A stretch of 64,000 nucleotides of DNA, taken from NCBI RefSeq assembly GCF_037963145.1, contig NZ_CP150144.1:4337832-4401831 (forward strand). The letters are read 5' to 3'. Under the pieces are notes generated by a model, which saw only the letters and a list, made by a program, of their open reading frames with translations, was not told where the DNA came from and did not search any database. The translations under genes were made by a program, and so were the position numbers. The DNA comes from Oceanobacillus sp. FSL K6-2867. GTDB taxonomy: Bacteria > Bacillota > Bacilli > Bacillales > Amphibacillaceae. This document shows positions 1 through 9,576 of the stretch, piece by piece. Every line of letters starts with the position of its first letter. Positions within the stretch are counted from its first letter, which is position 1.

Positions 1-590
1 GCCCATTCAATTCCAATAACTCCAGCTCCCACAATAAGGATTGATTCTGGTAATTTTTCCATTTGCAGTGCATCATCTGAGCTCATGACAAAGTGACCAT
101 CTATTGCAAGTCCTGGTAATGTCTTTGGTTTCGATCCTGTTGCGATCAGCACATTTTTCGGAACGATCATAGTATTTTCTTCGCCATTTTCATGTTCAAC
201 TGAAATTGTACCTGGCATAGGTGAAAAAATACTCGGCCCGAGTATCCGTCCAAACCCATTAATAACATCAATTTTCCCTTTTTTCATTAATCCTTGTACA
301 CCCTGATGCAACGTATCAATAATTGTCTGCTTTCTTTCTTGTATTTTGCTGAAATTTAGAGAGATGTGCTCTGCTTCTACACCAAACAGACTTGCCTCTT
401 GTGTTTGTTTATATACTTCAGCACTTCGCAATAATGCTTTGGATGGTATACAGCCTTGGTGGAGACATGTTCCGCCAAGTTTACCTTTTTCAACGATTGC
501 AACTTGCATTCCTAGCTGCGAAGCCCTTATTGCTGCAACATAGCCTCCTGTTCCGCCACCTAAAACAACTAAATCATATTCTTTTGTCAT
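1..590 (-). CDS. lpdV: Dihydrolipoamide dehydrogenase (E3) of the branched-chain keto-acid dehydrogenase, partial
   Basis: FAD-dependent E3 subunit that reoxidises the lipoyl arm of the branched-chain 2-oxo-acid dehydrogenase and passes electrons to NAD+. The visible N-terminal part (about 196 residues) has the FAD-binding GGGTGGYVAA motif near residue 10, the redox-active disulfide motif GGTCLHQGCIPSK, and a later GAGVIGIEWA, the start of the NAD-binding fold. The C-terminal half runs off the left edge of the window. It is transcribed leftward 15 bp after buk, in the bkd operon order (bcd, buk, lpd, then presumably bkdAA-bkdAB-bkdB). The family is certain. The bkd-specific assignment rests on the neighbours. 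Confidence 0.95.
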   Translation of the reverse strand, partial: MTKEYDLVVLGGGTGGYVAAIRASQLGMQVAIVEKGKLGGTCLHQGCIPSKALLRSAEVYKQTQEASLFGVEAEHISLNFSKIQERKQTIIDTLHQGVQGLMKKGKIDVINGFGRILGPSIFSPMPGTISVEHENGEENTMIVPKNVLIATGSKPKTLPGLAIDGHFVMSSDDALQMEKLPESILIVGAGVIGIEW

Positions 591-605
591 CGTGAAATCA
601 CTCCT

Positions 606-1691
606 TTACTCAAGCTTCGTGTAAATCTTAAGCTGTTCTTCATTTCTAAGTACACGCAATACTCCTTCATTTAACGCCTGCAGTTCATTTTCCCCGGGAA
701 TGATTATGGTATCTGCAATCCAATCAACTCGCTTTGTTATTGAATTAATAAAGTTTTCCCGATATGCATGCTTTCCTGTGAAAATAATGGCTTGAATCTC
801 TCCGCCCAGAACTGTACTCATTGCTCCAATTTCCTTGGAAATCTGATAAGCCATCGCATCGAAGACTTCACTTGCTCTTTTTTCACCCTGTTCAATACTT
901 TGTTCTACTTCCCTACTGTCATTAGTTTCAAGATAAGCCATTAGGCCGCCTTGACCAACTATTTTTCCCTTCATTTCATCATAGTTATATGTCCCTGAAA
1001 AACAGAGCTCAACTAAGTCTCCCGCAGGCGTACTGCCTGCCCGATTCCAAGAGAAAGGGCCTTCTCCATCGAGACCGTTGTTCACATCGATCACCCTCCC
1101 CTTTCGATGTGCTCCGATTGTAATACCTTCTCCGATGTGAACAACAATTATATTGATATCCTCATATTTCACATCTAAGCTTGCAGCAGCTTTTCTTGCT
1201 GCTGCTTTATGGTTCAATGCATGGAAAATACTCTTTCTTGAAATTTCGGGAATTCCTGAGTACCTAGCGATATTATCAAGCTCATCGACAACAACAGGAT
1301 CGACAATGTAGGCATTTATATTTAGCCCGGATGCAATCTCATATGCAATTATTCCGCCAAGGTTCGATGGATGCTCGCCATTATAACCGGTTTTTAAATC
1401 ATAGAGCATGGCTGCATTGACCTGATATGTGCCACCCTCGATCGGTCTTAGCAGGCCACCACGTCCGCAAACTGCATGAATCCTGGAAATATTTATTCCT
1501 ACGTAGTTCAGCTGTTCAAGAATATCCTGTGTACGAAGCTTTGATTGATCCATCACACGATAGTGTTCTGCTAACTCCATCGGCTCATGGACAATGTTAT
1601 TTTCAAATATGCATATTTCATTATCATAAATCCCTATTTTAGTTGATGTGGTTCCAGGGTTTACAACTAATATTCGATATCTCTCTTGCAA
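606..1691 (-). CDS. buk: Butyrate kinase
   Basis: Acyl kinase of the acetokinase fold that makes butyrate (or branched-chain acids such as isobutyrate and isovalerate) plus ATP from the acyl phosphate, the last step of keto-acid overflow catabolism. The 361-residue length fits the family. The N-terminal [12 protein letters not shown] phosphate-binding loop and the [19 protein letters not shown] segment are characteristic. It lies between bcd and lpd. In B. subtilis the partner phosphotransbutyrylase gene ptb sits just upstream of bcd; it is absent here, so the acyl-phosphate source must be encoded elsewhere. Confidence in family is high; the in vivo acyl chain is not determinable. Confidence 0.95.
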   Translation of the reverse strand: MQERYRILVVNPGTTSTKIGIYDNEICIFENNIVHEPMELAEHYRVMDQSKLRTQDILEQLNYVGINISRIHAVCGRGGLLRPIEGGTYQVNAAMLYDLKTGYNGEHPSNLGGIIAYEIASGLNINAYIVDPVVVDELDNIARYSGIPEISRKSIFHALNHKAAARKAAASLDVKYEDINIIVVHIGEGITIGAHRKGRVIDVNNGLDGEGPFSWNRAGSTPAGDLVELCFSGTYNYDEMKGKIVGQGGLMAYLETNDSREVEQSIEQGEKRASEVFDAMAYQISKEIGAMSTVLGGEIQAIIFTGKHAYRENFINSITKRVDWIADTIIIPGENELQALNEGVLRVLRNEEQLKIYTKLE

Positions 1692-1752
1692 AACCAGTCA
1701 CCCCATTAAAATAACTTATAATTCTTTTCCTAAATGTATTGCATTTTTAAGG

Positions 1753-1782
1753 TTTCACTTTCTGGTTAAATGGAAAGTGAAA
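1753..1782 (-). other. Hairpin in the bcd-buk intergenic region
   Basis: A 10-bp inverted repeat (TTTCACTTTC pairing with GAAAGTGAAA) with a roughly 10-nt loop lies in the 95-bp gap between bcd and buk. On the transcribed strand it is followed only by a weak A/T run, so it may be a processing or attenuating stem rather than a full terminator. Confidence 0.45.
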
Positions 1783-1786
1783 ATAA

Positions 1787-2881
1787 TTACCTTCTGCTTA
1801 ATGTATGGTGTCCATTCATTAAAAATTGACTTCTGGAATTTCTGAAAGATTCAATTCGTTCTTCTGCCATACGATCAGCAGCTAAATAAGTAGGAATATT
1901 ATCACGTTTTGAAATTTCAAAAACACGCTCCAGGTTATCATAAATTGTTTCTACTTTTTTCATTGCACGTTCTGCATTATAGCCCATGAGCTCATCAGCA
2001 ACATTTATTACTCCTCCAGCATTGATGACATAATCTGGTGCGTATACAATGCCTTTTTCATGAATAAGATCGCCATGTTCTGTCGATTTGAGCTGATTAT
2101 TCGCAGACCCAGCAATTACTTTTGCCTTAATTCTAGAAATCGTATCGTCATTAATAGTCGCTCCTAATGCACATGGTGTGTAAATGTCACATTCTACATC
2201 ATAAATATCATTTGGATCTACAGATTTAGCTCCGAATGCTTCTACTGCTCGATTTACTGCGTCTTTATTAATATCAGTTACAACAAGCTGGGCACCATCT
2301 TTATGCAAGTATTCACAAAGCGCATAAGCGACATTCCCAATCCCCTGTACAGCAATTGTTTTACCTTCTAATGATTCGTGTCCGAACGCTTCTTTTGCCG
2401 ATGCTTTAATTCCTTTATAGACACCGTAAGCAGTGACAGGTGATGGGTTTCCAGATGCACCTGAATAGGAGGAAGTTCCAGTTACAAAATCGGTTTCCAA
2501 ATGAATGAGATCCATATCTTGTACAGTTGTACCTACATCTTCAGCAGTAATATATCGGCCATTCATACCTTGTATATACCGGCCAAAAGCCCGAAACATT
2601 TCAGGATTTTTATCTGTTTTGGAATCACCGATAATAACCGTTTTTCCACCGCCTAAATCCAGCCCAGCAGCAGCATTTTTATAAGTCATTCCTCTAGCTA
2701 AACGAAGTGCATCTTCAATCGCTTCTTCTTCTGTATTGTATTTCCACATTCGCGTTCCACCTAAGGCAGGGCCCAAAGTTGTGTCGTGAATAGCAATGAT
2801 GGCTTTCAAACCTGAATTTTTATCTTGGCAAAATACCAGTTGCTCATAATCAAATTCTTCTAAATAAGTAAATATCTCCAT
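1787..2881 (-). CDS. bcd: Leucine dehydrogenase (branched-chain amino acid dehydrogenase)
   Basis: NAD+-dependent oxidative deamination of leucine, valine and isoleucine to their 2-oxo acids, feeding the bkd dehydrogenase and branched-chain fatty acid primers. The 364-residue protein has the Glu/Leu/Phe/Val dehydrogenase catalytic glycine-lysine segment ([13 protein letters not shown], residues about 75-88) and a C-terminal Rossmann nucleotide-binding loop ([15 protein letters not shown]). It is the first gene after the -24/-12 promoter and activator palindrome, in the place where B. subtilis has ptb-bcd. The start is an ATG with an AGGAGG-type ribosome site. Confidence 0.96.
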   Translation of the reverse strand: MEIFTYLEEFDYEQLVFCQDKNSGLKAIIAIHDTTLGPALGGTRMWKYNTEEEAIEDALRLARGMTYKNAAAGLDLGGGKTVIIGDSKTDKNPEMFRAFGRYIQGMNGRYITAEDVGTTVQDMDLIHLETDFVTGTSSYSGASGNPSPVTAYGVYKGIKASAKEAFGHESLEGKTIAVQGIGNVAYALCEYLHKDGAQLVVTDINKDAVNRAVEAFGAKSVDPNDIYDVECDIYTPCALGATINDDTISRIKAKVIAGSANNQLKSTEHGDLIHEKGIVYAPDYVINAGGVINVADELMGYNAERAMKKVETIYDNLERVFEISKRDNIPTYLAADRMAEERIESFRNSRSQFLMNGHHTLSRR

Positions 2882-2945
2882 TAGAATTCCTCCTATATTA
2901 ACTAATTAACTTCTTCATGGTTTATATTCTTCCCAATAGTATTCA

Positions 2946-2960
2946 GCAAACTTCATGCCA
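2946..2960 (-). promoter_or_regulatory. Sigma-54 (SigL) -24/-12 promoter of the bkd operon
   Basis: Reading leftward the sequence is TGGCAT-N5-TTGC, matching the TGGCAC-N5-TTGC consensus with one mismatch at the correct spacing. It lies about 65 bp upstream of bcd and downstream of the gene for a GAFTGA-containing sigma-54 activator, which strongly supports the call. Confidence 0.88.
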
Positions 2961-3020
2961 ACAGTTACATATTGAAAATGCTTTCAAATCCTTTATTTTA
3001 ACTGTACAAATTTTGCAGTC

Positions 3021-3036
3021 ATGCAAAATATTGCAT
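3021..3036 (-). promoter_or_regulatory. Candidate BkdR upstream activating sequence
   Basis: Perfect palindrome ATGCAA-AATA-TTGCAT about 61 bp upstream of the -24 element, just past the bkdR stop codon. A related half site (TGCAAAATTTG on the leftward strand) lies immediately downstream. Position and symmetry fit an enhancer for a bacterial enhancer-binding protein. That BkdR binds it is inferred. Confidence 0.6.
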
Positions 3037-3042
3037 GCTTAA

Positions 3043-5091
3043 TTATTCAAGGTTATATTTTTTCATCTTATAATATAAATTTCGAATGGATACATTTAAT
3101 ACCTTTGCTGTTTTTGTTTTGTTAAAATCATTCTGTTCGTAGATTCTGGTAATATACGCTTTTTCAAACTGATTAATCGCATCCTGTAATGTGCATTCTT
3201 CTGTGATTCTCTCAATAGATGAATGTGCAGGTATAATAGAAGCCTGTAATTCAGGTATATACTTCTTCTCAATTACGTCTTCATTCATATCCATAAATAT
3301 CATGGCACGTCCAATTACATTTTCTAATTCGCGTACATTGCCTGGCCATTGATATTGTTTCAATTTACTTAGTGCATCTGATGAGATAGCTTGCACATTA
3401 CGACCATAGTCTTTATTGATTTTTTGAATAATATGCTGGATAAGTTCCGGCAGGTCACTTAGTCTCTCTTTAACAGCAGGAATAAAAATTGGCAGTCGAT
3501 TTAGGCGATAATAAAGATCTTCTCGAAAAGTTTTATTCATAATCGCTTTTTCTAGATTGACATTTGTTGCTGCGATTACTCTTACATTAATAGAGATCGG
3601 TTTTGTACCGCCAACTCGAACAATTTCATTCTCTTGTAAGACTCGTAAAAGCTTAGCCTGCATTGACAGGGATAATTCTCCAATTTCATCAAGAAAAATA
3701 CTTCCATGGTTTGCTTCTTCAAAGAAACCTTTTTTCCCTCCTTGCTTTGCACCTGTAAAGGCTCCTTCTTCATATCCGAATAATTCACTTTCCAATAAAG
3801 ACTCAGCGATAGCTGCACAATTTACTCGGATAAACTTATTATGTTTTCTATCACTCTCATTATGAATCGCATGTGCAAATAATTCTTTACCAGTACCTGA
3901 ATCACCTCTTAACAGTACAATTGCAGGTGTTTTCGCTCCGACCTTCGCTTGCTCCAGAGCGAGCTTCATTTCTGATGAACTTCCAATAATATCATCAAAT
4001 GTATATCTTGCTTCTAAATTTCGAATGATCTGTCTTGCATGCTTTAATTCCTTTGTCAATGCTTGTATTTCCGTTACATCATGCAGAACACCTACACTGC
4101 CCTTAATTACTCCATTCACGATAATCGGCGCAACATTAACCAGGACATCTTTTTTACTAGGTCCTACTTTCATGCGTACACCTCTGACAGCTCTGCGTGT
4201 TTGAAGTACTTTCATATGCATGCTTTCACCCTCGGAGATATCAACAGTTGCTGGCTTTCCAATCACATCTTTTTCTTCCAGCCCCGTAATCCTTTTATAT
4301 GCAGGATTAATAATAAGGCCATTACCATTCTCGTCAACAACACTGATTGCCTCATCAGATGATTTTATAATTGCTTCCAGCATCGTTTTTATTTCGTTTA
4401 AGTCCGTATTTTCCTCGGCTAGTTTCATTACTTCTGTAATATCTTTAAATACTGCAAATGCACCGATTAATTCACCTGAATCATTTATAATTGGGATCCG
4501 TGTTGTAATAATCTTTTTTCCATTTGATAATGTTAGCTTTTGATTTACTTCTTTACGCTGCGTTTGCAAAGCATGAGGGAGTCTTGAATCTGCTATAAGA
4601 TCTTTGATATGAACTCCAATATAATGTTTTCTTGATTTACCAATTATCTTTTCGGCACTTTTATTGATAAACTGGATAATTTCTTGCTTATTGATAACGA
4701 TCATACCATCATGAATATGATTCAAGATGAGCTCTTGGTTTTTTGATTGATATTTCACCTTATCCACTAAAGCTTCTTTTTCATAAAGCAGTTCTGATAT
4801 GATATAAGCCACAGATCCTGGAATTACCACGGTTCTTCGCGGTTTATTGTCGATTATTTGTTCAAGAACCTGTTCATTTCCAGTTGCTTCAATAACAATA
4901 TCGATATCGTTATGTATCCACGACTTCCAGTTGTTACTGATGGGAATATTTGCTTGACGAGCTAATTTTAATCCGTTCGCATCATTGTTAACATCAACAA
5001 CCGCGACTATTTCCATCGACTCTGTTGCTTGCAAGAGGTTAAATAGTGCGCTTCCACCTTTACCAGCTCCCACAATTAACACACGTTTCAT
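3043..5091 (-). CDS. bkdR: Sigma-54-dependent transcriptional activator of the bkd operon
   Basis: Enhancer-binding protein that activates RNA polymerase carrying SigL at the bkd promoter. Domains from the chosen start: Rossmann-like N-terminus ([10 protein letters not shown], residues 4-13), PAS domains at about 120-220 and 238-345, an AAA+ module at about 365-600 with Walker A GDSGTGKE (396-403) and the sigma-54 contact loop GAFTGA (443-448), and a C-terminal Fis-type helix-turn-helix. An upstream in-frame ATG at 5250 would add 53 residues that look untranslated. The start at 5091 has an AAGGTGGG ribosome site and gives 682 residues, close to B. subtilis BkdR. The dinucleotide-binding-like N-terminus suggests sensing of a metabolite or redox cofactor, which is inference. 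Confidence 0.93.
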   Translation of the reverse strand: MKRVLIVGAGKGGSALFNLLQATESMEIVAVVDVNNDANGLKLARQANIPISNNWKSWIHNDIDIVIEATGNEQVLEQIIDNKPRRTVVIPGSVAYIISELLYEKEALVDKVKYQSKNQELILNHIHDGMIVINKQEIIQFINKSAEKIIGKSRKHYIGVHIKDLIADSRLPHALQTQRKEVNQKLTLSNGKKIITTRIPIINDSGELIGAFAVFKDITEVMKLAEENTDLNEIKTMLEAIIKSSDEAISVVDENGNGLIINPAYKRITGLEEKDVIGKPATVDISEGESMHMKVLQTRRAVRGVRMKVGPSKKDVLVNVAPIIVNGVIKGSVGVLHDVTEIQALTKELKHARQIIRNLEARYTFDDIIGSSSEMKLALEQAKVGAKTPAIVLLRGDSGTGKELFAHAIHNESDRKHNKFIRVNCAAIAESLLESELFGYEEGAFTGAKQGGKKGFFEEANHGSIFLDEIGELSLSMQAKLLRVLQENEIVRVGGTKPISINVRVIAATNVNLEKAIMNKTFREDLYYRLNRLPIFIPAVKERLSDLPELIQHIIQKINKDYGRNVQAISSDALSKLKQYQWPGNVRELENVIGRAMIFMDMNEDVIEKKYIPELQASIIPAHSSIERITEECTLQDAINQFEKAYITRIYEQNDFNKTKTAKVLNVSIRNLYYKMKKYNLE

Positions 5092-5231
5092 ATCATCCCA
5101 CCTTGCATTTTTTTGCATATGTTTATCATAAAACAGCCTGCAGGTTTTGGCAAATCTAGAATGATTTCTATTTTTGTTTGCTTTTGATATACTTAAAATA
5201 GTATTAATTACAAAATTGAAGGGGTACATAA

Positions 5232-5474
5232 ATGGGTCGTTTTTTAGCAATATTGTTATTGTTTATACCTGGTGTAATTGCAGCGATTGGAATTAAATTA
5301 ATGCGGGATACTATTTTCGATGAATTCTATGCATACTTCTTCTATCCTGGCATCCAATTTACAATTGGACTTCTCCTCTTTATTTTAGGGTTGCTTTTTT
5401 TAGGAGGATTTATTATCTATCGCGATAGAAAGAGACAAAAGATTAAACAGAAAGATACAAATAAAGCGCTTTAG
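5232..5474 (+). CDS. yqzF: DUF2627 family small membrane protein YqzF
   Basis: An 80-residue protein with two hydrophobic segments (about residues 5-22 and 38-63) and a basic C-terminal tail ([11 protein letters not shown]). It matches the DUF2627/YqzF family, which in B. subtilis is also found beside bkdR. Transcription is rightward, divergent from bkdR, with a GAAGGGG ribosome site. Function is unknown; topology suggests an integral membrane protein with the basic tail in the cytoplasm. Confidence 0.85.
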   Translation: MGRFLAILLLFIPGVIAAIGIKLMRDTIFDEFYAYFFYPGIQFTIGLLLFILGLLFLGGFIIYRDRKRQKIKQKDTNKAL

Positions 5475-5505
5475 AAAAAAAGATGGAGAAATTCCGTCTT
5501 TTTTT
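5475..5505 (+). terminator. Rho-independent terminator after yqzF
   Basis: AAAAAAAGATGGA / TTCCGTCTTTTTTT stem with a short loop and a T run, immediately after the stop codon. Confidence 0.8.
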
Positions 5506-5582
5506 ATATATTTACACGATTTTAACGAATAAATATGGTATATTAGTAAGAAAATTAAGTTTCTGTTTAGGGGGATCCGATC

Positions 5583-6929
5583 ATGAAAGTAGCAAAATTC
5601 GGGGGCAGCTCCGTTGCAAATGCCGAGCAATTACGAAAAGTTGGGAATATTATTAAAAGCGATCCCAAGCGAAAGTTTATAATTGTCTCAGCACCGGGAA
5701 AAAGGTTTAAAAATGATACAAAAGTGACAGATATGTTAATTGAACTTGGGAATGCCTACCATAATCATCAAAGTTATGAAGATATTCTTGTAGCTGTATT
5801 AAAGCGATTTAAAGAAATAATTGATGATTTAAGTATTGATTCATTCTTAGTTAATGAAATCGAAAATAATATAAGAGAAGCGCTAAGAACAGAAGGAACG
5901 CTCGAATGTAAAATGGATGCAATTAAAGCACTTGGTGAAGACAGTTCTGCAAAAATATTAAGTGCCTATTTAAATCGAACGAATATCTCAGCTCAATATA
6001 TGAATCCAAAAGATGCAGGAATATTTGTTAGTGATGAACCAGGAAATGCACAAATCCTGCCAGAAAGCTTCGAGCTTCTATATAAGCTCCGAGAAAAAGA
6101 CGAAATATTAGTTATTCCTGGTTTCTTCGGCTATTCAAAAACGGGAAAATTAGTAACCTTCTCTCGAGGCGGTTCAGATATTACTGGTTCCATTGTTGCT
6201 GCAGGAGTAAAAGCAGAGCTTTATGAAAACTTTACAGATGTTGACTCTGTCTATACTGTTAATCCGAATATCGTTGACAATCCGAAGGAAATAACGACAT
6301 TAACTTATAAAGAAATGCGCGAATTATCTTACGCTGGTTTTTCTGTATTTCACGATGAGGCATTAATTCCCGCATTCCGAGAAAAAATTCCAGTTTGTAT
6401 TAAAAATACAAATAACCCAGAAGCACCTGGAACATTTATCGTAGCTGAAAAAGAAGCTAGTGAAAAATGTGTTGTTGGTATTGCAAGTGATACAGGCTTC
6501 TGCAGTTTATATGTTAGTAAGTATTTAATGAACCGGGAAGTAGGATTTGGTCGTAGACTACTTAATATCTTTGAAGACGAAGGAATCTCTTTTGAGCATG
6601 CACCTTCTGGAATCGATGACATGTCTGTAATATTTCGGGTCAATAAATTTACAAAGGATAAAGAAAAAATTGTCATTGATCGAATCAAAGATGAATTAAA
6701 AGTGGATACTGTTAGTATACATAGAGATTTAGCAGTAATTATGGTCGTTGGTGAAGGACTTGTAAACACAATAGGTGTTGCTGGTAAAGCTGCTTCTGCA
6801 TTTGCTAAAGCTAATGTAAATATTGAAATGATAAACCAAGGCTCATCAGAGGTATCCATGATGTTCGGCGTCAATGATACGGATATTGATGCTGCCATTC
6901 GTTCACTCTACCAAACCTTTTTTGAATAA
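5583..6929 (+). CDS. thrD: Aspartate kinase (YclM/ThrD type)
   Basis: Phosphorylates L-aspartate, the first step to lysine, threonine, methionine and diaminopimelate. The 448-residue length and the N-terminal KFGGSSVANA motif (residues 5-14) identify the single-chain aspartokinase. The FSRGGSDITGS segment lines the substrate pocket. Two C-terminal ACT repeats, from about residue 300, carry feedback regulation. It resembles B. subtilis YclM (aspartokinase III) more than the DapG or LysC types, which have a different length and an internal start. The strong GGGGG-type ribosome site lies 7-11 nt upstream. It is monocistronic, with its own terminator. No lysine riboswitch fits in the 108-bp leader. 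Confidence 0.92.
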   Translation: MKVAKFGGSSVANAEQLRKVGNIIKSDPKRKFIIVSAPGKRFKNDTKVTDMLIELGNAYHNHQSYEDILVAVLKRFKEIIDDLSIDSFLVNEIENNIREALRTEGTLECKMDAIKALGEDSSAKILSAYLNRTNISAQYMNPKDAGIFVSDEPGNAQILPESFELLYKLREKDEILVIPGFFGYSKTGKLVTFSRGGSDITGSIVAAGVKAELYENFTDVDSVYTVNPNIVDNPKEITTLTYKEMRELSYAGFSVFHDEALIPAFREKIPVCIKNTNNPEAPGTFIVAEKEASEKCVVGIASDTGFCSLYVSKYLMNREVGFGRRLLNIFEDEGISFEHAPSGIDDMSVIFRVNKFTKDKEKIVIDRIKDELKVDTVSIHRDLAVIMVVGEGLVNTIGVAGKAASAFAKANVNIEMINQGSSEVSMMFGVNDTDIDAAIRSLYQTFFE

Positions 6930-6932
6930 AAT

Positions 6933-6976
6933 AAACGAAAGAATAGTACTGCATCTAAGTACTATTCTTTCGTTTT
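6933..6976 (+). terminator. Terminator after the aspartokinase gene
   Basis: Perfect 18-bp stem (AAACGAAAGAATAGTACT and its complement) with a 7-nt loop, ending in TTTT. It could work in both directions. Confidence 0.85.
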
Positions 6977-7082
6977 GTATAGAAGTTTCTTGAAATAAAA
7001 TTGGATGGGACAACCAGGCAATCGCTGGTTACAATAAATATATGTATTATAGAACCAGCGGCCAGTGCTATACCATACTCAG

Positions 7083-7862
7083 TTAACTCACTTTATTCTC
7101 CAACCGTAAACGGTCAGCAACCATCGCAATGAATTCACTATTAGTTGGTTTTGCTTTTGAAATATTAATCGTATATCCGAATAGCGCTGAAATAGAATCA
7201 ATATTCCCTCTGCTCCATGCTACTTCGATCGCATGGCGAATCGCACGCTCTACTCGTGATGCTGTCGTATTAAATTTCTTTGCAATGTCCGGATATAAAA
7301 CTTTCGTAATGGATCCTAATAATTCAATATCATTATATACCATTGTAATTGCTTCTCTTAAATACATATAGCCTTTAATATGTGCCGGAACTCCTATTTC
7401 ATGAATGATGTTTGTAATGCTTGCTTCTAAATCCTGCTTTTTTCGATCCTTTTTTGTCGGTTTGTTCGTTGCAAGACTAAGTGGAGAATTTCCTTGAACT
7501 TGCCGAATTTGATCTGCTAAATTATCCATATCAAAAGGCTTTAAAATAAAATAAGATGCTCCTAAATCAACTGCTTTTTTCATGACTTCTTCCTGCCCAA
7601 ACGCTGTAAGCATAATAACATTTGGTCTATTTACAAGCTCCATTGTTCGTAATGTATTCAGTACCGCTAATCCGTCGATATGCGGCATAATTATATCTAA
7701 AATTAATACATCAGGTTCCAGATTATCCATCATAGCGATACAGTCTCTGCCATTATATGCGGTTCCAATAACTTCAATATCATCTTGTTCGTCAAAATAA
7801 TCCTCCATCAACTGAATGAGCTCTCTATTGTCATCAACTAAACATACTGAAATTTTATCCAA
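7083..7862 (-). CDS. spo0A: Sporulation master response regulator Spo0A
   Basis: Phosphorelay-controlled transcription factor that commits the cell to sporulation. The 259-residue protein has a receiver domain (residues 1-125) with the acidic pocket VDDN at 9-12 and the phosphoacceptor Asp56 in LILDIIMP, then a linker and the DNA-binding Spo0A_C domain (about 145-259), including the recognition-helix segment [18 protein letters not shown]. It starts with TTG at 7862 behind an AAGGAGGA ribosome site. It is next to spoIVB as in other Bacillaceae and has a sigma-H promoter upstream. Confidence 0.98.
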   Translation of the reverse strand: MDKISVCLVDDNRELIQLMEDYFDEQDDIEVIGTAYNGRDCIAMMDNLEPDVLILDIIMPHIDGLAVLNTLRTMELVNRPNVIMLTAFGQEEVMKKAVDLGASYFILKPFDMDNLADQIRQVQGNSPLSLATNKPTKKDRKKQDLEASITNIIHEIGVPAHIKGYMYLREAITMVYNDIELLGSITKVLYPDIAKKFNTTASRVERAIRHAIEVAWSRGNIDSISALFGYTINISKAKPTNSEFIAMVADRLRLENKVS

Positions 7863-7899
7863 AGTAATGTTCCTCCTTATTTCTGTTATCCTCTTTTAC

Positions 7900-7928
7900 A
7901 TATTCTACAAAAAGGTGAATTATCCTCT
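7900..7928 (-). promoter_or_regulatory. Sigma-H promoter (Ps) of spo0A
   Basis: Leftward strand reads AGAGGATAA, an 11-nt spacer, then GTAGAATAT. This matches RNAGGAWWW-N11/12-RNNGAATWW at every position. It lies about 40 bp upstream of the spo0A start codon, as expected for the sporulation promoter. Confidence 0.88.
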
Positions 7929-8033
7929 TTTTATTTGAAAAACTTTAATTTTTTTTGAATTAACTATATTTTTCTTCGATTTACTAACGTTTACGATAAT
8001 TTTCGATTTTAACTGACATTTTAATCGCTAATT

Positions 8034-8040
8034 TGTCGAA
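8034..8040 (+). promoter_or_regulatory. 0A box (Spo0A binding site)
   Basis: TGTCGAA, the core Spo0A recognition heptamer, lies about 106 bp upstream of the sigma-H -35 region of spo0A. Autoregulation through 0A boxes is established in B. subtilis. Here only one clear box is seen, so the call is moderate. Confidence 0.55.
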
Positions 8041-8064
8041 AAATATTAACTTTAGTATAATATA

Positions 8065-8101
8065 AAAAAGCTTGTAATGGAATTACCATTACAAGCTTTT
8101 T
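8065..8101 (-). terminator. Terminator after spoIVB
   Basis: 16-bp stem (AAAAAGCTTGTAATGG / CCATTACAAGCTTTTT) around AATTA, directly after the spoIVB stop codon and ahead of spo0A. Confidence 0.88.
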
Positions 8102-9337
8102 TCATGCTGCTTTCCCTCTTGATTTTTGCTCAATAATTCCTGCATCCTGTAACATCCATTCGATATGAACACCATATCCCGATGTTGGATCATTTACAAA
8201 TACGTGCGTTACAGCTCCGATAATTTTATCATCTTGAATAATTGGGCTGCCGCTCATACCTTGGACAATTCCACCGGTACTTTTTAAAAGTTTAGGATCC
8301 GTAATTTGAATAACCATTCCTTTCGTTGCTGGAAACTTCTGAGGAACACTACTTACAATCTCGATATCAAATTCCTCTATTTTTTCATCTTTCACAACGG
8401 TAAGGATTTTAGCTGGCCCTTCTTTAACTTCATTTGAAGATGCTACAGGTAATGGTTTGTTATATTTTTCGTGCTTTATCAATTCATCTAATACCCCAAA
8501 AATACCGTACGGAGAATTTTTCGTAATTGTTCCGATTCGATCGTGTTCAGCCGAGAATTTAGCTTGTTTTTCTCCTGGTATACCGTTATTTCCTTTCTCT
8601 ATGGAAGTAACAGAAGAGTTAACAATCGTACCATTATCGATTTCAATCGGTTTTTTTGTATCCATATCCGATATAATATGTCCTAGTGCGCCATATTTTT
8701 TTGAATTCGGATCATAAAATGACATCGTTCCAATCCCTGCAGCTGAATCTCGAATGTACAGGCCAATTTTATATTCATTATCTTGCTTATCTAAAACAGG
8801 CTGTAAAGAAGTATCAATTGTATCTTTTCCACGCTTAAGGGTTATTTCAAGACTTTTTTTGCTTTTACCTGCATTTTCAACATATGATTTAATGTCATTC
8901 ATTTCCTTAACTGGCTCACCGTTAATTTTCAATATAACATCTCCAACATTTATCTTAGCGTCCTCACCTGGAGAGGCGTTACTATCGCTTCCTTTTACAA
9001 GATGGTGACCAACAACAAGTACGCCGCGAGTTTGGAGCTTTACTCCAATCGATTGCCCTCCAGGATATACTTGAATATTTTCAAGAGCAGAATTGCTTAC
9101 CTGCTTTGTTGATAATGCTGCTGTTTGAAACAGCTCTGACTGATTTGGAAAACCAGACGTAAGGGAGTTTTTTTCTGTTTTAGAAAGTCCGATTGGTGCT
9201 TGTTGTGTAAATGCTGCAATTGTGTTTTGCTCTTCCGCATTCTTTTGACTTGGAACAATGCTAGTAAATATCGTAAAGACAATCAAAAGTATACCGAATA
9301 GCCAAAAGTTACTTTGATGATTTTTCAATCGTGCCAC
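8102..9337 (-). CDS. spoIVB: SpoIVB signalling serine peptidase (S55 family)
   Basis: Forespore-secreted protease that cleaves SpoIVFA and releases the SpoIVFB block, triggering pro-sigma-K processing. Features: an N-terminal membrane anchor, a PDZ domain in the middle ([14 protein letters not shown] region), and a C-terminal S55 peptidase domain with the histidine segment GALGHIISD and the nucleophile segment [10 protein letters not shown]. The GTG start at 9337 is chosen for its GGGAGGAGG ribosome site and gives 411 residues. An in-frame ATG at 9379 would give 425 and put the catalytic serine at 378 but lacks a good ribosome site. It forms the classical spoIVB-spo0A pair. Confidence 0.96.
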   Translation of the reverse strand: MARLKNHQSNFWLFGILLIVFTIFTSIVPSQKNAEEQNTIAAFTQQAPIGLSKTEKNSLTSGFPNQSELFQTAALSTKQVSNSALENIQVYPGGQSIGVKLQTRGVLVVGHHLVKGSDSNASPGEDAKINVGDVILKINGEPVKEMNDIKSYVENAGKSKKSLEITLKRGKDTIDTSLQPVLDKQDNEYKIGLYIRDSAAGIGTMSFYDPNSKKYGALGHIISDMDTKKPIEIDNGTIVNSSVTSIEKGNNGIPGEKQAKFSAEHDRIGTITKNSPYGIFGVLDELIKHEKYNKPLPVASSNEVKEGPAKILTVVKDEKIEEFDIEIVSSVPQKFPATKGMVIQITDPKLLKSTGGIVQGMSGSPIIQDDKIIGAVTHVFVNDPTSGYGVHIEWMLQDAGIIEQKSRGKAA

Positions 9338-9532
9338 TCTCCTCCTCCCAACCCACATCAAATCTTGGTTTGTAATCATAATTTGAGCTGTAAGTGTACT
9401 TTTTAAACTGGTGAAACATAAGAGAAATGTGTATCATTACCTATAACTAAACACGGGAATCATGTATAAGTGTATATGTAAAGGGGATATTCAAAATATA
9501 GCTTGTTATTATTGTTAATAAAGGCAAGCAAA

Positions 9533-9561
9533 AAAACCGGTTTCTTTTATTTTCCGGTTTT
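9533..9561 (-). terminator. Terminator after recN
   Basis: AAAACCGG / CCGGTTTT stem with a T run on the leftward strand, 16 bp past the recN stop. Confidence 0.82.
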
Positions 9562-9576
9562 TCAAGAATTTTATCC

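Noticed and set aside
5506..5582. Lysine riboswitch or T-box upstream of the aspartokinase gene
   Set aside because: The leader is too short and lacks any conserved riboswitch or T-box core sequence.
6350..6898. 182-codon open frame antisense to the aspartokinase gene
   Set aside because: Serine/isoleucine-rich shadow of a clear enzyme gene, with no ribosome site.
6990..7060. Repeats with AACCAG / CTGGTT downstream of spo0A as terminator
   Set aside because: Short arms, no T run, and two competing pairings.
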